A stretch of 64,000 nucleotides of DNA from Streptomyces tuirus (GTDB taxonomy: Bacteria > Actinomycetota > Actinomycetes > Streptomycetales > Streptomycetaceae). Shown here piece by piece: positions 33,392 through 42,096 of this stretch. Where the stretch lies: contig NZ_AP023439.1 in NCBI RefSeq assembly GCF_014701095.1, positions 1,910,001-1,974,000 of the forward strand, written 5' to 3'. The first letter of the stretch is position 1; each line of letters starts with the position of its first letter. The notes under the pieces are model-generated. The model was given only the letters and a program-made list of their open reading frames with translations. It was not told where the DNA came from and did not search any database. A program made the position numbers and the translations under genes.

Positions 33392-36094
33392 ATGACCGAC
33401 CCCAACGCCATCCAGCCGAGCGAGCTCGACCAGCTCCCGGACCGGGACCCGGAGGAGACCGCCGAATGGCAGGCCTCCCTGGACGCGGTCACCAAGGCAG
33501 CCGGGCCGCACCGTGCCGCATACCTGATGCGCCGCACGCTGGAGCGCGCCGAGGGCGCCGGCATCGCGCTGCCGAAGCTCCTCGAGACCGACTACGTCAA
33601 CACCATCCCCACCTCCGCCGAGCCGTCCGTGCCCGGTGACGAGGCGATGGAGCAGCGGATCACCGCGTGGAACCGCTGGAACGCGGCCGCGATGGTCACC
33701 CGGGGCAGCAAGTACGGCGTCGGCGGCCACATCGCCACCTTCGCCTCGGCCGCCTGGCTGTACGAGACCGGCTTCAACCACTTCTTCAAGGGCAAGGAGG
33801 CCGACGGCTCCGGCGACCAGCTCTACATCCAGGGCCACGCCTCCCCCGGCATCTACGCCCGCGCGTTCCTCGACGGCCGGCTCAGCGAGGAGCAGCTCGA
33901 CAACTTCCGCCGGGAGGCGGGCGGCAACGGCCTGCCCTCCTACCCGCACCCTCGCCGCCTGCCCTGGCTGTGGGAGTTCCCGACGGTCTCCATGGGCCTC
34001 GGCCCGCTGTCGGCGATCTACCAGGCGCGCTTCAACCGCTACCTGGCCAACCGCGGCATCAAGGACACCGCCGGTTCGCACGTGTGGGCGTTCCTCGGCG
34101 ACGGCGAGATGGACGAGCCCGAGTCGACGGCGGCTCTCGCGCTCGCGGCCCGTGAGGAGCTGGACAACCTCACGTTCGTCATCAACTGCAACCTGCAGCG
34201 CCTGGACGGCCCGGTCCGCGCCAACTTCAAGATCGTGCAGGAGCTGGAGGCCCAGTTCCGCGGCGCCGGCTGGAACGTCGTCAAGACGCTGTGGGGCACG
34301 GCCTGGGACGAGCTGTTCCGGCTCGACACCACGGGTGCGCTCGTACGCCGTCTGCGCCAGGTACCGGACGCGCAGATCCAGACGTACCAGACCCGCGACG
34401 CGGCCTACATCCGGCAGGACTTCTTCGGCGGCGACCCGGCGCTCGTGGAGATGGCGAAGCTGCTGACCGACGACAAGATCCTCGAGTGTTTCCACCTCTC
34501 GCGCGGTGGTCACGAGGCGCGCAAGGTGTTCGCCGCGTACAAGGCCGCCGTCGAGCACACGGGCGCGCCGACCGTGATCCTGGCCCAGACGGTCAAGGGC
34601 CACACCCTCGGCGAGGGCTTCGCGTCGAAGAACGCCAACCACCAGATGAAGAAGCTCTCGGTGGACGAGTTCAAGAACATGCGCGATCTGCTCGAACTGC
34701 CGATCAAGGACAGCGACTTCGTCGACGGCGTGGTGCCCTACGGCCACCCGGGCGCCGACTCCCCCGAGGTCCGCTACCTCCAGGAGCGGCGTGCCGCCCT
34801 CGGCGGCCCGGCCCCGGCCCGGCGCGTGCACCCGGTCGCCCCGCTGCCCGCCCCCGCGGAGAAGGCGTTCGCCTCCTTCGACAAGGGCTCCGGCTCGCAG
34901 AACGTGGCCACCACCATGGCGTTCGTCCGTCTGGTCAAGGACCTGGTCCGCGACAAGGAGACGGGCAAGCGCTGGGTGCCGATCGTCCCGGACGAGGCGC
35001 GCACCTTCGGCATGGAGTCGCTGTTCCCCTCGCTCGGCATCTACTCGCCGAAGGGCCAGACGTACGAGCCGGTCGACCGTGACCAGCTGATGTACTACAA
35101 GGAGGCCAAGAACGGCCAGATCCTCAACGAGGGGATCACCGAGGCCGGTTCGATGGCCGACTTCATCGCCGCTTCGACGTCGTACGCGACGCACGGCGAG
35201 GCAATGATCCCGTTCTACATCTTCTACTCGATGTTCGGCTGGCAGCGCACGGCCGACCAGATGTGGCAGCTCGGCGACCAGCTCGGCCGCGGCTTCCTCG
35301 TCGGCGCCACGGCCGGCCGTACGACGCTGACGGGCGAGGGCCTGCAGCACGCCGACGGCCACTCCCCCGTGATCGCGGCGACCAACCCGGCGGCGCTGTC
35401 GTACGACCCGGCGTTCGCCTACGAGGTCGCGGCCATCGTCAAGGACGGTCTGCGCCGGATGTACGGCGAGGCGGCCCCGGGCGAGGACCAGGACGTCTTC
35501 TACTACCTGACCGTCTACAACGAGCCGATGCCGCAGCCGGCGAAGCCGTCCGTGGACGGGGTCGACGAGGGCATCGTCAAGGGCCTGTACCGCTTCAACA
35601 CGGCGGAGTCGGCGGGCATCACGCCCCCGGCGAACGCCCCGCGGATCCAGCTGCTCGGCTCCGGCACGGCGATCCACTGGGCGCTCAAGGCGCAAGCGAT
35701 GCTCGCCGAGGAGTGGGGCGTGGCGGCCGACGTGTGGTCGGCGACGTCCTGGAGCGAGTTGCGCCGGGACGCCCTGGAGGCGGACGAGGCGCTGCTGCGC
35801 GGCGAGGAGCGGGTGCCGTTCGTGCGCCGGGCGCTCCAGGGTGCCGAGGGCCCGGTGCTGGCGGTCTCCGACTACATGCGCCAGGTCCCGGACCAGATCG
35901 CGCAGTGGGTCGAGCAGGACTGGTCCTCGCTGGGCGCCGACGGCTTCGGCCTCTCGGACACCCGTGAGGCGGCCCGCCGCCACTTCGGTGTGGACGCCGA
36001 GTCGATCGTCGTCGCGGCCCTGGCCGCGCTCGCCAAGCGCGGCGAGGTCAAGGCGACGGCGGTGAAGGAAGCGCGCGAGCAGTACGGTCTGTAG
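33392..36094 (+). CDS. aceE: Pyruvate dehydrogenase E1 component, homodimeric type
   Basis: AceE decarboxylates pyruvate with thiamine diphosphate and passes the acetyl group to lipoyl E2. The 900-residue protein begins at ATG 33392 after GAGGAAGG. The thiamine-binding motif runs from GDGEMDEPES (236-245) to the Asn of NCNLQRLDG (266). Substrate-channel histidines occur in QGHASPG and LSRGGHEARKVF. The length matches the homodimeric E1 of actinobacteria and enterobacteria. It is monocistronic behind a palindrome-bearing promoter; lpd and sucB lie upstream on the same strand. Confidence 0.97.
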   Translation: MTDPNAIQPSELDQLPDRDPEETAEWQASLDAVTKAAGPHRAAYLMRRTLERAEGAGIALPKLLETDYVNTIPTSAEPSVPGDEAMEQRITAWNRWNAAAMVTRGSKYGVGGHIATFASAAWLYETGFNHFFKGKEADGSGDQLYIQGHASPGIYARAFLDGRLSEEQLDNFRREAGGNGLPSYPHPRRLPWLWEFPTVSMGLGPLSAIYQARFNRYLANRGIKDTAGSHVWAFLGDGEMDEPESTAALALAAREELDNLTFVINCNLQRLDGPVRANFKIVQELEAQFRGAGWNVVKTLWGTAWDELFRLDTTGALVRRLRQVPDAQIQTYQTRDAAYIRQDFFGGDPALVEMAKLLTDDKILECFHLSRGGHEARKVFAAYKAAVEHTGAPTVILAQTVKGHTLGEGFASKNANHQMKKLSVDEFKNMRDLLELPIKDSDFVDGVVPYGHPGADSPEVRYLQERRAALGGPAPARRVHPVAPLPAPAEKAFASFDKGSGSQNVATTMAFVRLVKDLVRDKETGKRWVPIVPDEARTFGMESLFPSLGIYSPKGQTYEPVDRDQLMYYKEAKNGQILNEGITEAGSMADFIAASTSYATHGEAMIPFYIFYSMFGWQRTADQMWQLGDQLGRGFLVGATAGRTTLTGEGLQHADGHSPVIAATNPAALSYDPAFAYEVAAIVKDGLRRMYGEAAPGEDQDVFYYLTVYNEPMPQPAKPSVDGVDEGIVKGLYRFNTAESAGITPPANAPRIQLLGSGTAIHWALKAQAMLAEEWGVAADVWSATSWSELRRDALEADEALLRGEERVPFVRRALQGAEGPVLAVSDYMRQVPDQIAQWVEQDWSSLGADGFGLSDTREAARRHFGVDAESIVVAALAALAKRGEVKATAVKEAREQYGL

Positions 36095-36130
36095 GGTCTG
36101 CGGCCCCCATCGGTCCCGGTCGTTCGTCGA

Positions 36131-36204
36131 CTGCGGGCCGGTGGGGGCTTTGTCGCGCAGTTCCCCGCGCCCCTGAAACAGGTCCGCCCCCACGCACCCG
36201 CACC
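36131..36204 (+). repeat. Dispersed intergenic repeat, copy 7
   Basis: A head with GTGGGGGC, the GTCGCGCAGTTCCCCGCGCC block, and a tail complementary to the head (GCCCCCACGCACCCGCA) could fold as a hairpin after aceE. Confidence 0.55.
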
Positions 36205-36215
36205 CGGACACGCAC

Positions 36216-36221
36216 CATGAT
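36216..36221 (+). promoter_or_regulatory. -10-like element, possible leaderless start of the WYL regulator
   Basis: CATGAT lies six bases before the ATG at 36228, and no ribosome site is seen. Confidence 0.4.
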
Positions 36222-36227
36222 GGCCTC

Positions 36228-37214
36228 ATGCGTGCTGCCCGGCTGATCAAGATGGTGCTGTTGCTGCAGTCCCGGCCCTCCATGACGGCCGCCGAGCTCG
36301 CCCGTGAGCTGGAGGTGTCGGAGCGGACGGTCACCCGGGACGCGCAGGCCCTGTCGGAGGCCGGCGTGCCGGTGTACGCGGACCGGGGCCGGGTCGGTGG
36401 CTACCGGCTGGTCGGCGGCTACCGGACACGGCTGACCGGGCTGCACCGCGGCGAGGCCGAGGCGCTGTTCCTGTCCGGTGTGCCGGGGGCGCTGCGCGAG
36501 ATGGGCCTGGAGGACGCCGCCTCCGCGGCCCGGCTGAAGGTGTCGGCGGCGCTGCTGCCCTCCCTGCGGGACGCCTCCCGGACGGCATCCCAGCGGTTCC
36601 ACCTGGACGCGCCGAACTGGTTCAAGGAGCCGAGGACGCCCGCGCTGCTGCCGGCGGTCGCCGACGCGGTGTGGGACGACCGGCGGATCGGCGCCCGCTA
36701 CCGGCGCGGCGAGGACGAGGTCGTCCGGGAGCTGGAGCCGTACGGGCTCGTGCTGAAGGCGGGTGTCTGGTACCTGTGCGCCCGGGTGGCCGGGGGCACG
36801 TCCTTCCGGGTGTACCGGATCGACCGGTTCACGGCGGTGGACGCGGACGGCGAGCGCTTCGAGCGGGAGCCCGATTTCGACCTGCCCGCCTTCTGGGAGG
36901 AGCGGGCCGAGCAGTTCGCGCGGTCCATCCTGCGGGCGCGGGTCGTGGTGCGGCTGTCCCCCGACGGCGTGCGCGCCCTGCCGTACGCCCTCGACGCGCC
37001 GTCCGCCCGTGAGGCCCTGGCGGACGCGGACGCCCCGGACGAGGACGGCTGGGTGACGGTGGCCCTTCCGGTGGAGTCCGAGGAGGTCGCCCGCACCCAG
37101 CTGGCGGCGCTGGGACCGGAGGTGGAGGTGCTGGCTCCGCGGAGCCTGCGCGAGCGGTTCGCCGCCGACGCGGCCCGGCTGGCCCGGCTCTACCGGCCCG
37201 GGAGCGGCGCATAA
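36228..37214 (+). CDS. WYL-domain (YafY-type) transcriptional regulator
   Basis: A 328-residue regulator with an N-terminal winged helix of the DeoR/HTH_11 type (1-60: LLQSRPSMTAAELARELEVSERTVTRDAQAL) and a WYL ligand-binding domain (about 140-225), in which EPYGLVLKAGVWYLCAR is the characteristic motif. A C-terminal wing-like extension follows. WYL proteins often sense nucleic acid or nucleotide ligands and commonly control nearby genes, but no target is obvious here. Single gene. Confidence 0.9.
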   Translation: MRAARLIKMVLLLQSRPSMTAAELARELEVSERTVTRDAQALSEAGVPVYADRGRVGGYRLVGGYRTRLTGLHRGEAEALFLSGVPGALREMGLEDAASAARLKVSAALLPSLRDASRTASQRFHLDAPNWFKEPRTPALLPAVADAVWDDRRIGARYRRGEDEVVRELEPYGLVLKAGVWYLCARVAGGTSFRVYRIDRFTAVDADGERFEREPDFDLPAFWEERAEQFARSILRARVVVRLSPDGVRALPYALDAPSAREALADADAPDEDGWVTVALPVESEEVARTQLAALGPEVEVLAPRSLRERFAADAARLARLYRPGSGA

Positions 37215-37270
37215 CGATCCCGCGCACTCCGGGTGCGCCCCCGTGCCCCAGGCCCGATGCTGGACCCGTG

Positions 37271-37789
37271 ATGGACGAGACGGAGTTCTGGGAGCTGGTG
37301 GACGACGCCCGGGAGGCCTCCGAGGGCGACCCCGAGGAGCAGGCCGACCTGCTCGTGGACCGGCTCGCCCAGCTGGACCCGGACTCGGTCCTGGACTTCG
37401 CCCGTCACTTCGAGTCCCGGTACAACCGCGCCTACCGCTGGGACCTGTGGGGCGCGGCGTGGGTGCTGCTCGACGGGGCGAGCGACGACGCCTTCGACTT
37501 CTTCCGGTGCTGGCTGATCGGCCAGGGCCGCGAGGTGTTCGAGGGGGCCGTGCACGACCCGGACGCCCTCGCCGATCTGCTGGACGACTTCGACGAGGAG
37601 ATCGACGGCGACGGCGAGGAGCTCGGCTACGCGGCGGACGAGGCCTACGAGCAGCTCACGGGCGTGGTCGCGCCCGACCTGGAGATCGCGCCGGCGCCCC
37701 CGGAACCGGAGGGCACACCGCTCGACTTCGAGAACGAGAGGCTGCTCGCGGAACGCTACCCCCGGCTGTGGGAGCGCTTCAGGGGCTGA
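37271..37789 (+). CDS. DUF4240 protein
   Basis: A 172-residue, very acidic soluble protein. The opening MDETEFWELVDDAREASEGD, the YRWDLWGAAWVLLDGASDDAFDFFRCWLIGQGREVFE block and EELGYAADEAYEQLTG match the DUF4240 family, which is common in Streptomyces and of unknown function. The start is ATG 37271; GTG 37268, six bases after a GATGCT hexamer, is an equally possible leaderless start. Confidence 0.88.
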   Translation: MDETEFWELVDDAREASEGDPEEQADLLVDRLAQLDPDSVLDFARHFESRYNRAYRWDLWGAAWVLLDGASDDAFDFFRCWLIGQGREVFEGAVHDPDALADLLDDFDEEIDGDGEELGYAADEAYEQLTGVVAPDLEIAPAPPEPEGTPLDFENERLLAERYPRLWERFRG

Positions 37790-37799
37790 TCAGCGCTGA

Positions 37800-38045
37800 T
37801 CAGGCGGCCCGGCGGCGGCTCGCGTCGGCCGGGATGTACACGTGCGTCCCATCGGCCCGCACCGCGTGGTGCACGGGAGCGGCATTGGCCTGGTCGAGCG
37901 CGGAGGCGGTGACCGCGGCCGGGCCCAGGACGACGGTCACGGCCGCGCACAGCACCGCCCAGGGGCCGCGCGGGGCCACCGTGCGCGTACCCGGCTCCCC
38001 CGCGCTCCCCGCCTGCCTCGGGGCCTTCCTGCGACCGTCGTTCAT
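37800..38045 (-). CDS. Small membrane or secreted protein (81 aa)
   Basis: An 81-residue protein with a basic N-terminus (MNDGRRKAPRQ), one hydrophobic segment at about 29-50 (WAVLCAAVTVVLGPAAVTA) with a possible signal-peptidase site near ASA-L, and a polar tail. The ATG at 38045 is preceded by GGAGGTGGGG at a good distance. It lies 53 bases downstream of the amidase gene on the same strand, suggesting a common operon. If cleaved, the product would be a secreted peptide of about 30 residues. Function unknown. Confidence 0.65.
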   Translation of the reverse strand: MNDGRRKAPRQAGSAGEPGTRTVAPRGPWAVLCAAVTVVLGPAAVTASALDQANAAPVHHAVRADGTHVYIPADASRRRAA

Positions 38046-38098
38046 GGTCCCCACCTCCAGTCGGCTGCCTGTGGTGCCGACCGTAGGAGACGGGGATC

Positions 38099-38959
38099 TC
38101 AGGACGCTGCGCGTTCGCTGTGGCCTCGCTGTGGGCCGTCGGGCCGGCCCTGGAGCCGGGCCGCGAGCTGCCGGATCTCGGGCAGGCGGGCGTGCAGGGC
38201 GGCGCCCGGGCAGCTGGTCATGTAGCCGTCGTTGTGGCCGGCGAGGGCGGGCAGCCGGGCGGTCGAGCCGGCCGCGTACCGGCTGAGGCCGTTGCTGGAG
38301 ACCAGGCGGACGTCCGAGCGCGGGTCGGTGCCGGTCAGGCCGAGTTTCCAGGCGGACAGCGCGGCGATCGAGCGGATCATGGGCTGCGGGACCGGCATGC
38401 CCTCGGTGAAGGTGCCGAGGGCGGCGATGCCCGCGGTGCGGTGGTTGAAGCCCTGGGTGTGGGCTCCGGTGACGGCGCGTTCCACGCCCCCGGCGCGGCC
38501 CTCGTAGATGGTTCCGCAGCGGTCGACGACGAAGTTGTAGCCGATGTCGTCCCAGTCGCGGGTGCCGGTCTGGCCGGTGTAGACGTCCCGGATGATGCGG
38601 GGCGCGTCGGCGCAGTCGTAGCCGTTGGGCGAGTCGGTGTGGTGGATGAAGACGGCGGCGACCCGGTCGTCGTAGCGCGGGCGCGGCTGGGCGCGGGCGG
38701 CGTCGCCCAGCCAGTGCGCTCTCGGCTCGATGGGCGGGCGGGGGGCGGTGTAGGGGGTGGCCGGGGAGCGGGGCGCGGCGCGCGGGCCGGTGTCCGCGGC
38801 GTTCTCGACGCCGTGGGCGCACAGGAACAGCGCCACGACGGCGGCGACGCCCGGCAGGCAGCCGAGCAGCACCCGGGCCGCGCGCGGCAGGCCGGCTATG
38901 CCGGGTGTCCCGTCGGCGGAGTGCCTGCGTGCGCCCCGCCGTCTTCGCAAGACACGCAT
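38099..38959 (-). CDS. Exported peptidoglycan-recognition-type N-acetylmuramoyl-L-alanine amidase
   Basis: A 286-residue protein with a basic start (MRVLRRRRGARR), a membrane or signal segment at about 30-46 (LLGCLPGVAAVVALFLC) and an outer PGRP/amidase_2 domain. Visible are FIHHTDSPNGYDC, YNFVVDRCGTIYEGR, GFNHRTAGIAALG and GHNDGYMTSCPG. The zinc ligands should be His of FIHHT, His of GHND and Cys of SCPG, so it is expected to cleave the MurNAc-L-Ala bond. A -10-like hexamer (GACAGT) six bases before ATG 38959 supports this start over the longer reading. Confidence 0.9.
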   Translation of the reverse strand: MRVLRRRRGARRHSADGTPGIAGLPRAARVLLGCLPGVAAVVALFLCAHGVENAADTGPRAAPRSPATPYTAPRPPIEPRAHWLGDAARAQPRPRYDDRVAAVFIHHTDSPNGYDCADAPRIIRDVYTGQTGTRDWDDIGYNFVVDRCGTIYEGRAGGVERAVTGAHTQGFNHRTAGIAALGTFTEGMPVPQPMIRSIAALSAWKLGLTGTDPRSDVRLVSSNGLSRYAAGSTARLPALAGHNDGYMTSCPGAALHARLPEIRQLAARLQGRPDGPQRGHSERAAS

Positions 38960-38965
38960 GGTCCC

Positions 38966-38971
38966 ACTGTC
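38966..38971 (-). promoter_or_regulatory. -10-like element, possible leaderless start of the amidase
   Basis: On the minus strand GACAGT lies six bases before the ATG at 38959. Confidence 0.35.
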
Positions 38972-39150
38972 GGCCTGATCCGGTCCGTCCGCGATGTGGG
39001 ATGTGCCACCCGGTGGAACCATCGTCACGGTCCGCGACGTTTCTCCCTGTGCGCGCCCGCCTGGCCGATTGCGATCGACGCGTGCGCGTGTGACTGATCA
39101 TCGGGCCCTCCCCCCGCGTATTAAGGGGTTCCGAGAGAAAGGCGGCGTGC

Positions 39151-40335
39151 GTGGACCTGCTCGACATCCTGCTGTTGCTGGTCGTCCTGGCCTACGCGGC
39201 GTCCGGGTACCGGCGCGGGTTGGTGGCCGGCTGTGTGTCGCTGGCGGGCTTCGTGGGCGGTGCGGTCGTCGGCGTGTGGGTCCTGCCGTGGGTCATGGAC
39301 CTGGTGGAGCCGGGCACGACGCGCGCGACGGTGACAGCGGTGTTCACGGTGCTGCTCCCGGCGGTGGTGGGGCACGAGCTGGCGGGGCGCCTGGCGCTGC
39401 GGCTGCGGCGGGAGCTGGACCGGGGGCCGCTGCGGGTGGCGGACGGCGTCGGCGGGGCCGTGGCGAACTCGGTGGCGGTGCTGATCGTGGCGTGGGTGGC
39501 GGCGAGCGTCCTCGGCGTGTCCTCGTCGCCGCTGGTCACCTCGGCGATCCGGGACTCGCGGCTGCTCGGCGCGGTGCAGCGGACGATGCCGGACACGACG
39601 CCGGCCTGGTTCTCGGGGGCCACGTCCGCGCTGACGCAGGCGGGCTTCCCGCAGGTCTTCAACCCCTTCGAGAACGAGTCGACGGCCGAGGTCGCCAAGC
39701 CCACCGGCGACAGTGTCACGGCCGCGGCGACCGACGCCGCCAAGCGGAGCACGGTGAAGGTCGAGGGCGTCGCGGGCACCCAGGGCCGCGAGGGCAGCGG
39801 GTTCGTGTACGCGCGCGAGCACGTGATGACCAACGCCCATGTGGTGGCCGGCATCGACGAGCCGACGGTGCAGATCGGCGGGGTCGGGCGGACGTACGAG
39901 GCGCGGGTGGTGCTGTTCGACCCGCAGAAGGACGTGGCCGTGCTGTACGTGCCGGGTCTGAAGGCCCCGGTGCTGCGGTTCGACGACGACGCCGAGCGCG
40001 GCGATTCGGCGGTCGTCGCGGGCTATCCGCAGGACGGCGACCTGAACCTCCAGGCGGCGACGGTCGCGGGCCGGGTGCGGGCGACGGGCCAGAACATCTA
40101 CAACGACGGGACGGCCACCCGCGAGATCTACTCGATCCGCTCCACGGTCCGCCCCGGCAACTCCGGCGGCCCCCTGCTCACCACGGACGGCCGGGTGTTC
40201 GGCGTGGTGTTCGCGCGCTCCACCTCGGACGCCGAGACGGGCTATGTCCTGACGGCGGACGAGGTCGCCTCCGACGCGCGCAGCGCAGCGCGTGCGACGA
40301 CCCCGGTGGACACCGGCGAGCCGACCACGTCGTAG
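39151..40335 (+). CDS. marP: MarP-family membrane serine protease
   Basis: A 394-residue protein with an N-terminal CvpA-like membrane domain (four hydrophobic segments within 1-120) and a trypsin-like outer protease domain. The catalytic triad is His230 (TNAHVV), Asp261 (KDVAVL) and Ser338 (RPGNSGGPL). MarP of Mycobacterium tuberculosis protects against acid by processing a peptidoglycan hydrolase; a related envelope role is inferred here, and an amidase gene lies next to it in divergent orientation. The outer domain has no cysteine pair, so the regulatory disulfide described in the mycobacterial protein is absent. Confidence 0.9.
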   Translation: MDLLDILLLLVVLAYAASGYRRGLVAGCVSLAGFVGGAVVGVWVLPWVMDLVEPGTTRATVTAVFTVLLPAVVGHELAGRLALRLRRELDRGPLRVADGVGGAVANSVAVLIVAWVAASVLGVSSSPLVTSAIRDSRLLGAVQRTMPDTTPAWFSGATSALTQAGFPQVFNPFENESTAEVAKPTGDSVTAAATDAAKRSTVKVEGVAGTQGREGSGFVYAREHVMTNAHVVAGIDEPTVQIGGVGRTYEARVVLFDPQKDVAVLYVPGLKAPVLRFDDDAERGDSAVVAGYPQDGDLNLQAATVAGRVRATGQNIYNDGTATREIYSIRSTVRPGNSGGPLLTTDGRVFGVVFARSTSDAETGYVLTADEVASDARSAARATTPVDTGEPTTS

Positions 40336-40342
40336 CCCCGGC

Positions 40343-40840
40343 TCACAGGAAGCGCCCCATGAACACGTCGTCCACATAGGTCCCGTCGAGCAGGAACTCC
40401 TCGGGCAGGATCCCCTCGATCACGAACCCCTCGGCCTCGTAGAGCGCCCGGGCCGCGGTGTTGTGCCCGAGGACCCGCAGGGTGATGCGGCGGGCCCCGC
40501 GCCGGCGGGCCTCGTCGACGGCGGCCCGGACCAGCGCCCGCCCGGCCCCACGGCCGCGCGCCTCCTCGGCGACGGCGAGGCCCTGGATCTGCCGCACGTG
40601 CCGGTTGGAGTCCAACGGGGTGGGGAATCCGAGGTGGACATAGCCCGCGAGCCGCCCGTCGAGCTCGGCGACCAGGCAGTCCTCGGGGGCGTGCCGCTCG
40701 CTGAAGAAGGGAGGGTACGGCGGCTGCGGCTCGGGCATCACCGCGTGCTGGTGCGACCAGGCGAGCCGGTCGAGCAGGGCCAGCTCCTCGGCGTCCTCGG
40801 GCCGGGCGACACGGATGCGCGGTGCGGGGAGCTCGGGCAT
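40343..40840 (-). CDS. GNAT-family N-acetyltransferase
   Basis: A 165-residue acetyltransferase that transfers acetyl from acetyl-CoA to an amine. The acetyl-CoA motif A is IQGLAVAEEARGRGAGRALV (QxxGRG/A type), and motif B is near NTAARALYEAEGF. The family-typical ends are intact. ATG 40840 is preferred, with AGGGTGA upstream; GTG 40849 is possible. It ends seven bases from the convergent marP. Substrate unknown. Confidence 0.88.
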   Translation of the reverse strand: MPELPAPRIRVARPEDAEELALLDRLAWSHQHAVMPEPQPPYPPFFSERHAPEDCLVAELDGRLAGYVHLGFPTPLDSNRHVRQIQGLAVAEEARGRGAGRALVRAAVDEARRRGARRITLRVLGHNTAARALYEAEGFVIEGILPEEFLLDGTYVDDVFMGRFL

Positions 40841-40899
40841 GGGCGTCACCCTACGGCGGACGGATCAGTGCCTTGCAAGGGATTTACGGAGCGACCCGG

Positions 40900-40905
40900 C
40901 AGGAT
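40900..40905 (+). promoter_or_regulatory. -10-like element, possible leaderless start of 40912
   Basis: CAGGAT lies six bases before the ATG at 40912. The AGGA within it could alternatively act as a weak ribosome site. Confidence 0.35.
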
Positions 40906-40911
40906 GGCTTC

Positions 40912-41814
40912 ATGGAGCGTTCGAGAATCGCGGTGGCGGGGGCGTCCGGCCTGATCGGCGGTGCCCTGGTGCGGTCCCTGACCGCCGACGGGCACGAGGT
41001 GCACCGCCTGGTGCGCGGCACGCCCCGGGCGGCCGGGGAGATCCGCTGGGACCCCGAGGGCGGGCGCGTGGACGCGGCGGGGCTCGCCGGCTGTCACGCC
41101 GTGGTCAATGTGGCGGGGGCCGGCGTCGGCGACCGGCGCTGGACGGAGGCCTACAAGCAGCGGATCCGCGACAGCCGCGTGAACGGCACGGCCGCCCTCG
41201 CCGAGGCGATCGCCTCGCTGGACGCGAAGGACCGCCCGCGGGTCTTCGTCAACGGCAGCGCCATCGGCTACTACGGCGAGACCGGCGAGCGGACGGTCGA
41301 CGAGAGCGCGCCCGCGGGCGAGGGCTTCCTGCCCGAGCTGTGCGTGGAGTGGGAGGGAGCCACCACACCCGCCCAGGAGGCCGGTGTCCGCACGGTGTTC
41401 ACCCGGACCGGGCTGGTCGTCTCCCGCGAGGGCGGCGCCTGGGGGCGGCTGTTCCCGCTGTTCCGGGCGGGGGCCGGCGGGCGGATGGGCGACGGCCGGC
41501 AGTACTGGTCGTTCGTCGCGCTGCACGACGAGGTCGCCGCGATCCGGCATCTGATCGAGACCGACGGCCTGTCCGGGCCGTTCAACATCACCGCCCCGCA
41601 CCCCGTGACGAACCGTGAGATCACGGCGGCGATGGGCCGCGTGCTGCACCGGCCGACCCTGTTCCCGGTGCCCGCGACCGTCCTGCGCACGGTGCTCGGC
41701 GAGATGGCCGGGGACGTCCTCGGCAGCGCCCGGGTGCTGCCGGCGCGGCTGCTGGAGTCGGGCTTCCGCTTCGCCTTCCCGGAGATCGACGGGGCGATCC
41801 GCGCGGCCCTGTGA
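40912..41814 (+). CDS. TIGR01777-family NAD(P)-dependent oxidoreductase/epimerase
   Basis: A 300-residue extended short-chain dehydrogenase-like protein. The dinucleotide motif GASGLIGGAL is at 9-18. The family features VNVAGAGVGDRRWT, NGSAIGYYGETGE (active-site Tyr region), TRTGLVVSREGGAW and FNITAPHPVTNREI are all present, and a C-terminal DUF1731-like tail follows (GDVLGSARVLPARLLESGF). Relatives include cell-division-associated SulA-like proteins of unknown substrate. No operon partner. Confidence 0.9.
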   Translation: MERSRIAVAGASGLIGGALVRSLTADGHEVHRLVRGTPRAAGEIRWDPEGGRVDAAGLAGCHAVVNVAGAGVGDRRWTEAYKQRIRDSRVNGTAALAEAIASLDAKDRPRVFVNGSAIGYYGETGERTVDESAPAGEGFLPELCVEWEGATTPAQEAGVRTVFTRTGLVVSREGGAWGRLFPLFRAGAGGRMGDGRQYWSFVALHDEVAAIRHLIETDGLSGPFNITAPHPVTNREITAAMGRVLHRPTLFPVPATVLRTVLGEMAGDVLGSARVLPARLLESGFRFAFPEIDGAIRAAL

Positions 41815-42096
41815 CGGCCCTCCCGCCCGCCGGGACCTGCCCGGGCGGCGCACACCGGCCGCCTGTCCGGGATCCGACCGGTGGTTCCGAGACAGCTCCC
41901 CCGGTCGCACACCAGCCCCCCGCGACCACTTCATGCCCACCAGGCGTCCGTATGCGACCGTCGTGCGACCGTGCCCTGCCGATGCGCGACTCCCCCTGAC
42001 CGATCACGGTCCTACCCTCGACCAGAACTCGCGTATCCCTGCGGCCTGTTGAGGGCATGACGTCTCCAGCGCCCGCGCAACCTCGAGGAGGGGCAC

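Noticed and set aside
33245..36334. A long minus-strand frame opposite aceE
   Set aside because: AceE is intact on the plus strand and the opposite frame has no recognisable domain.
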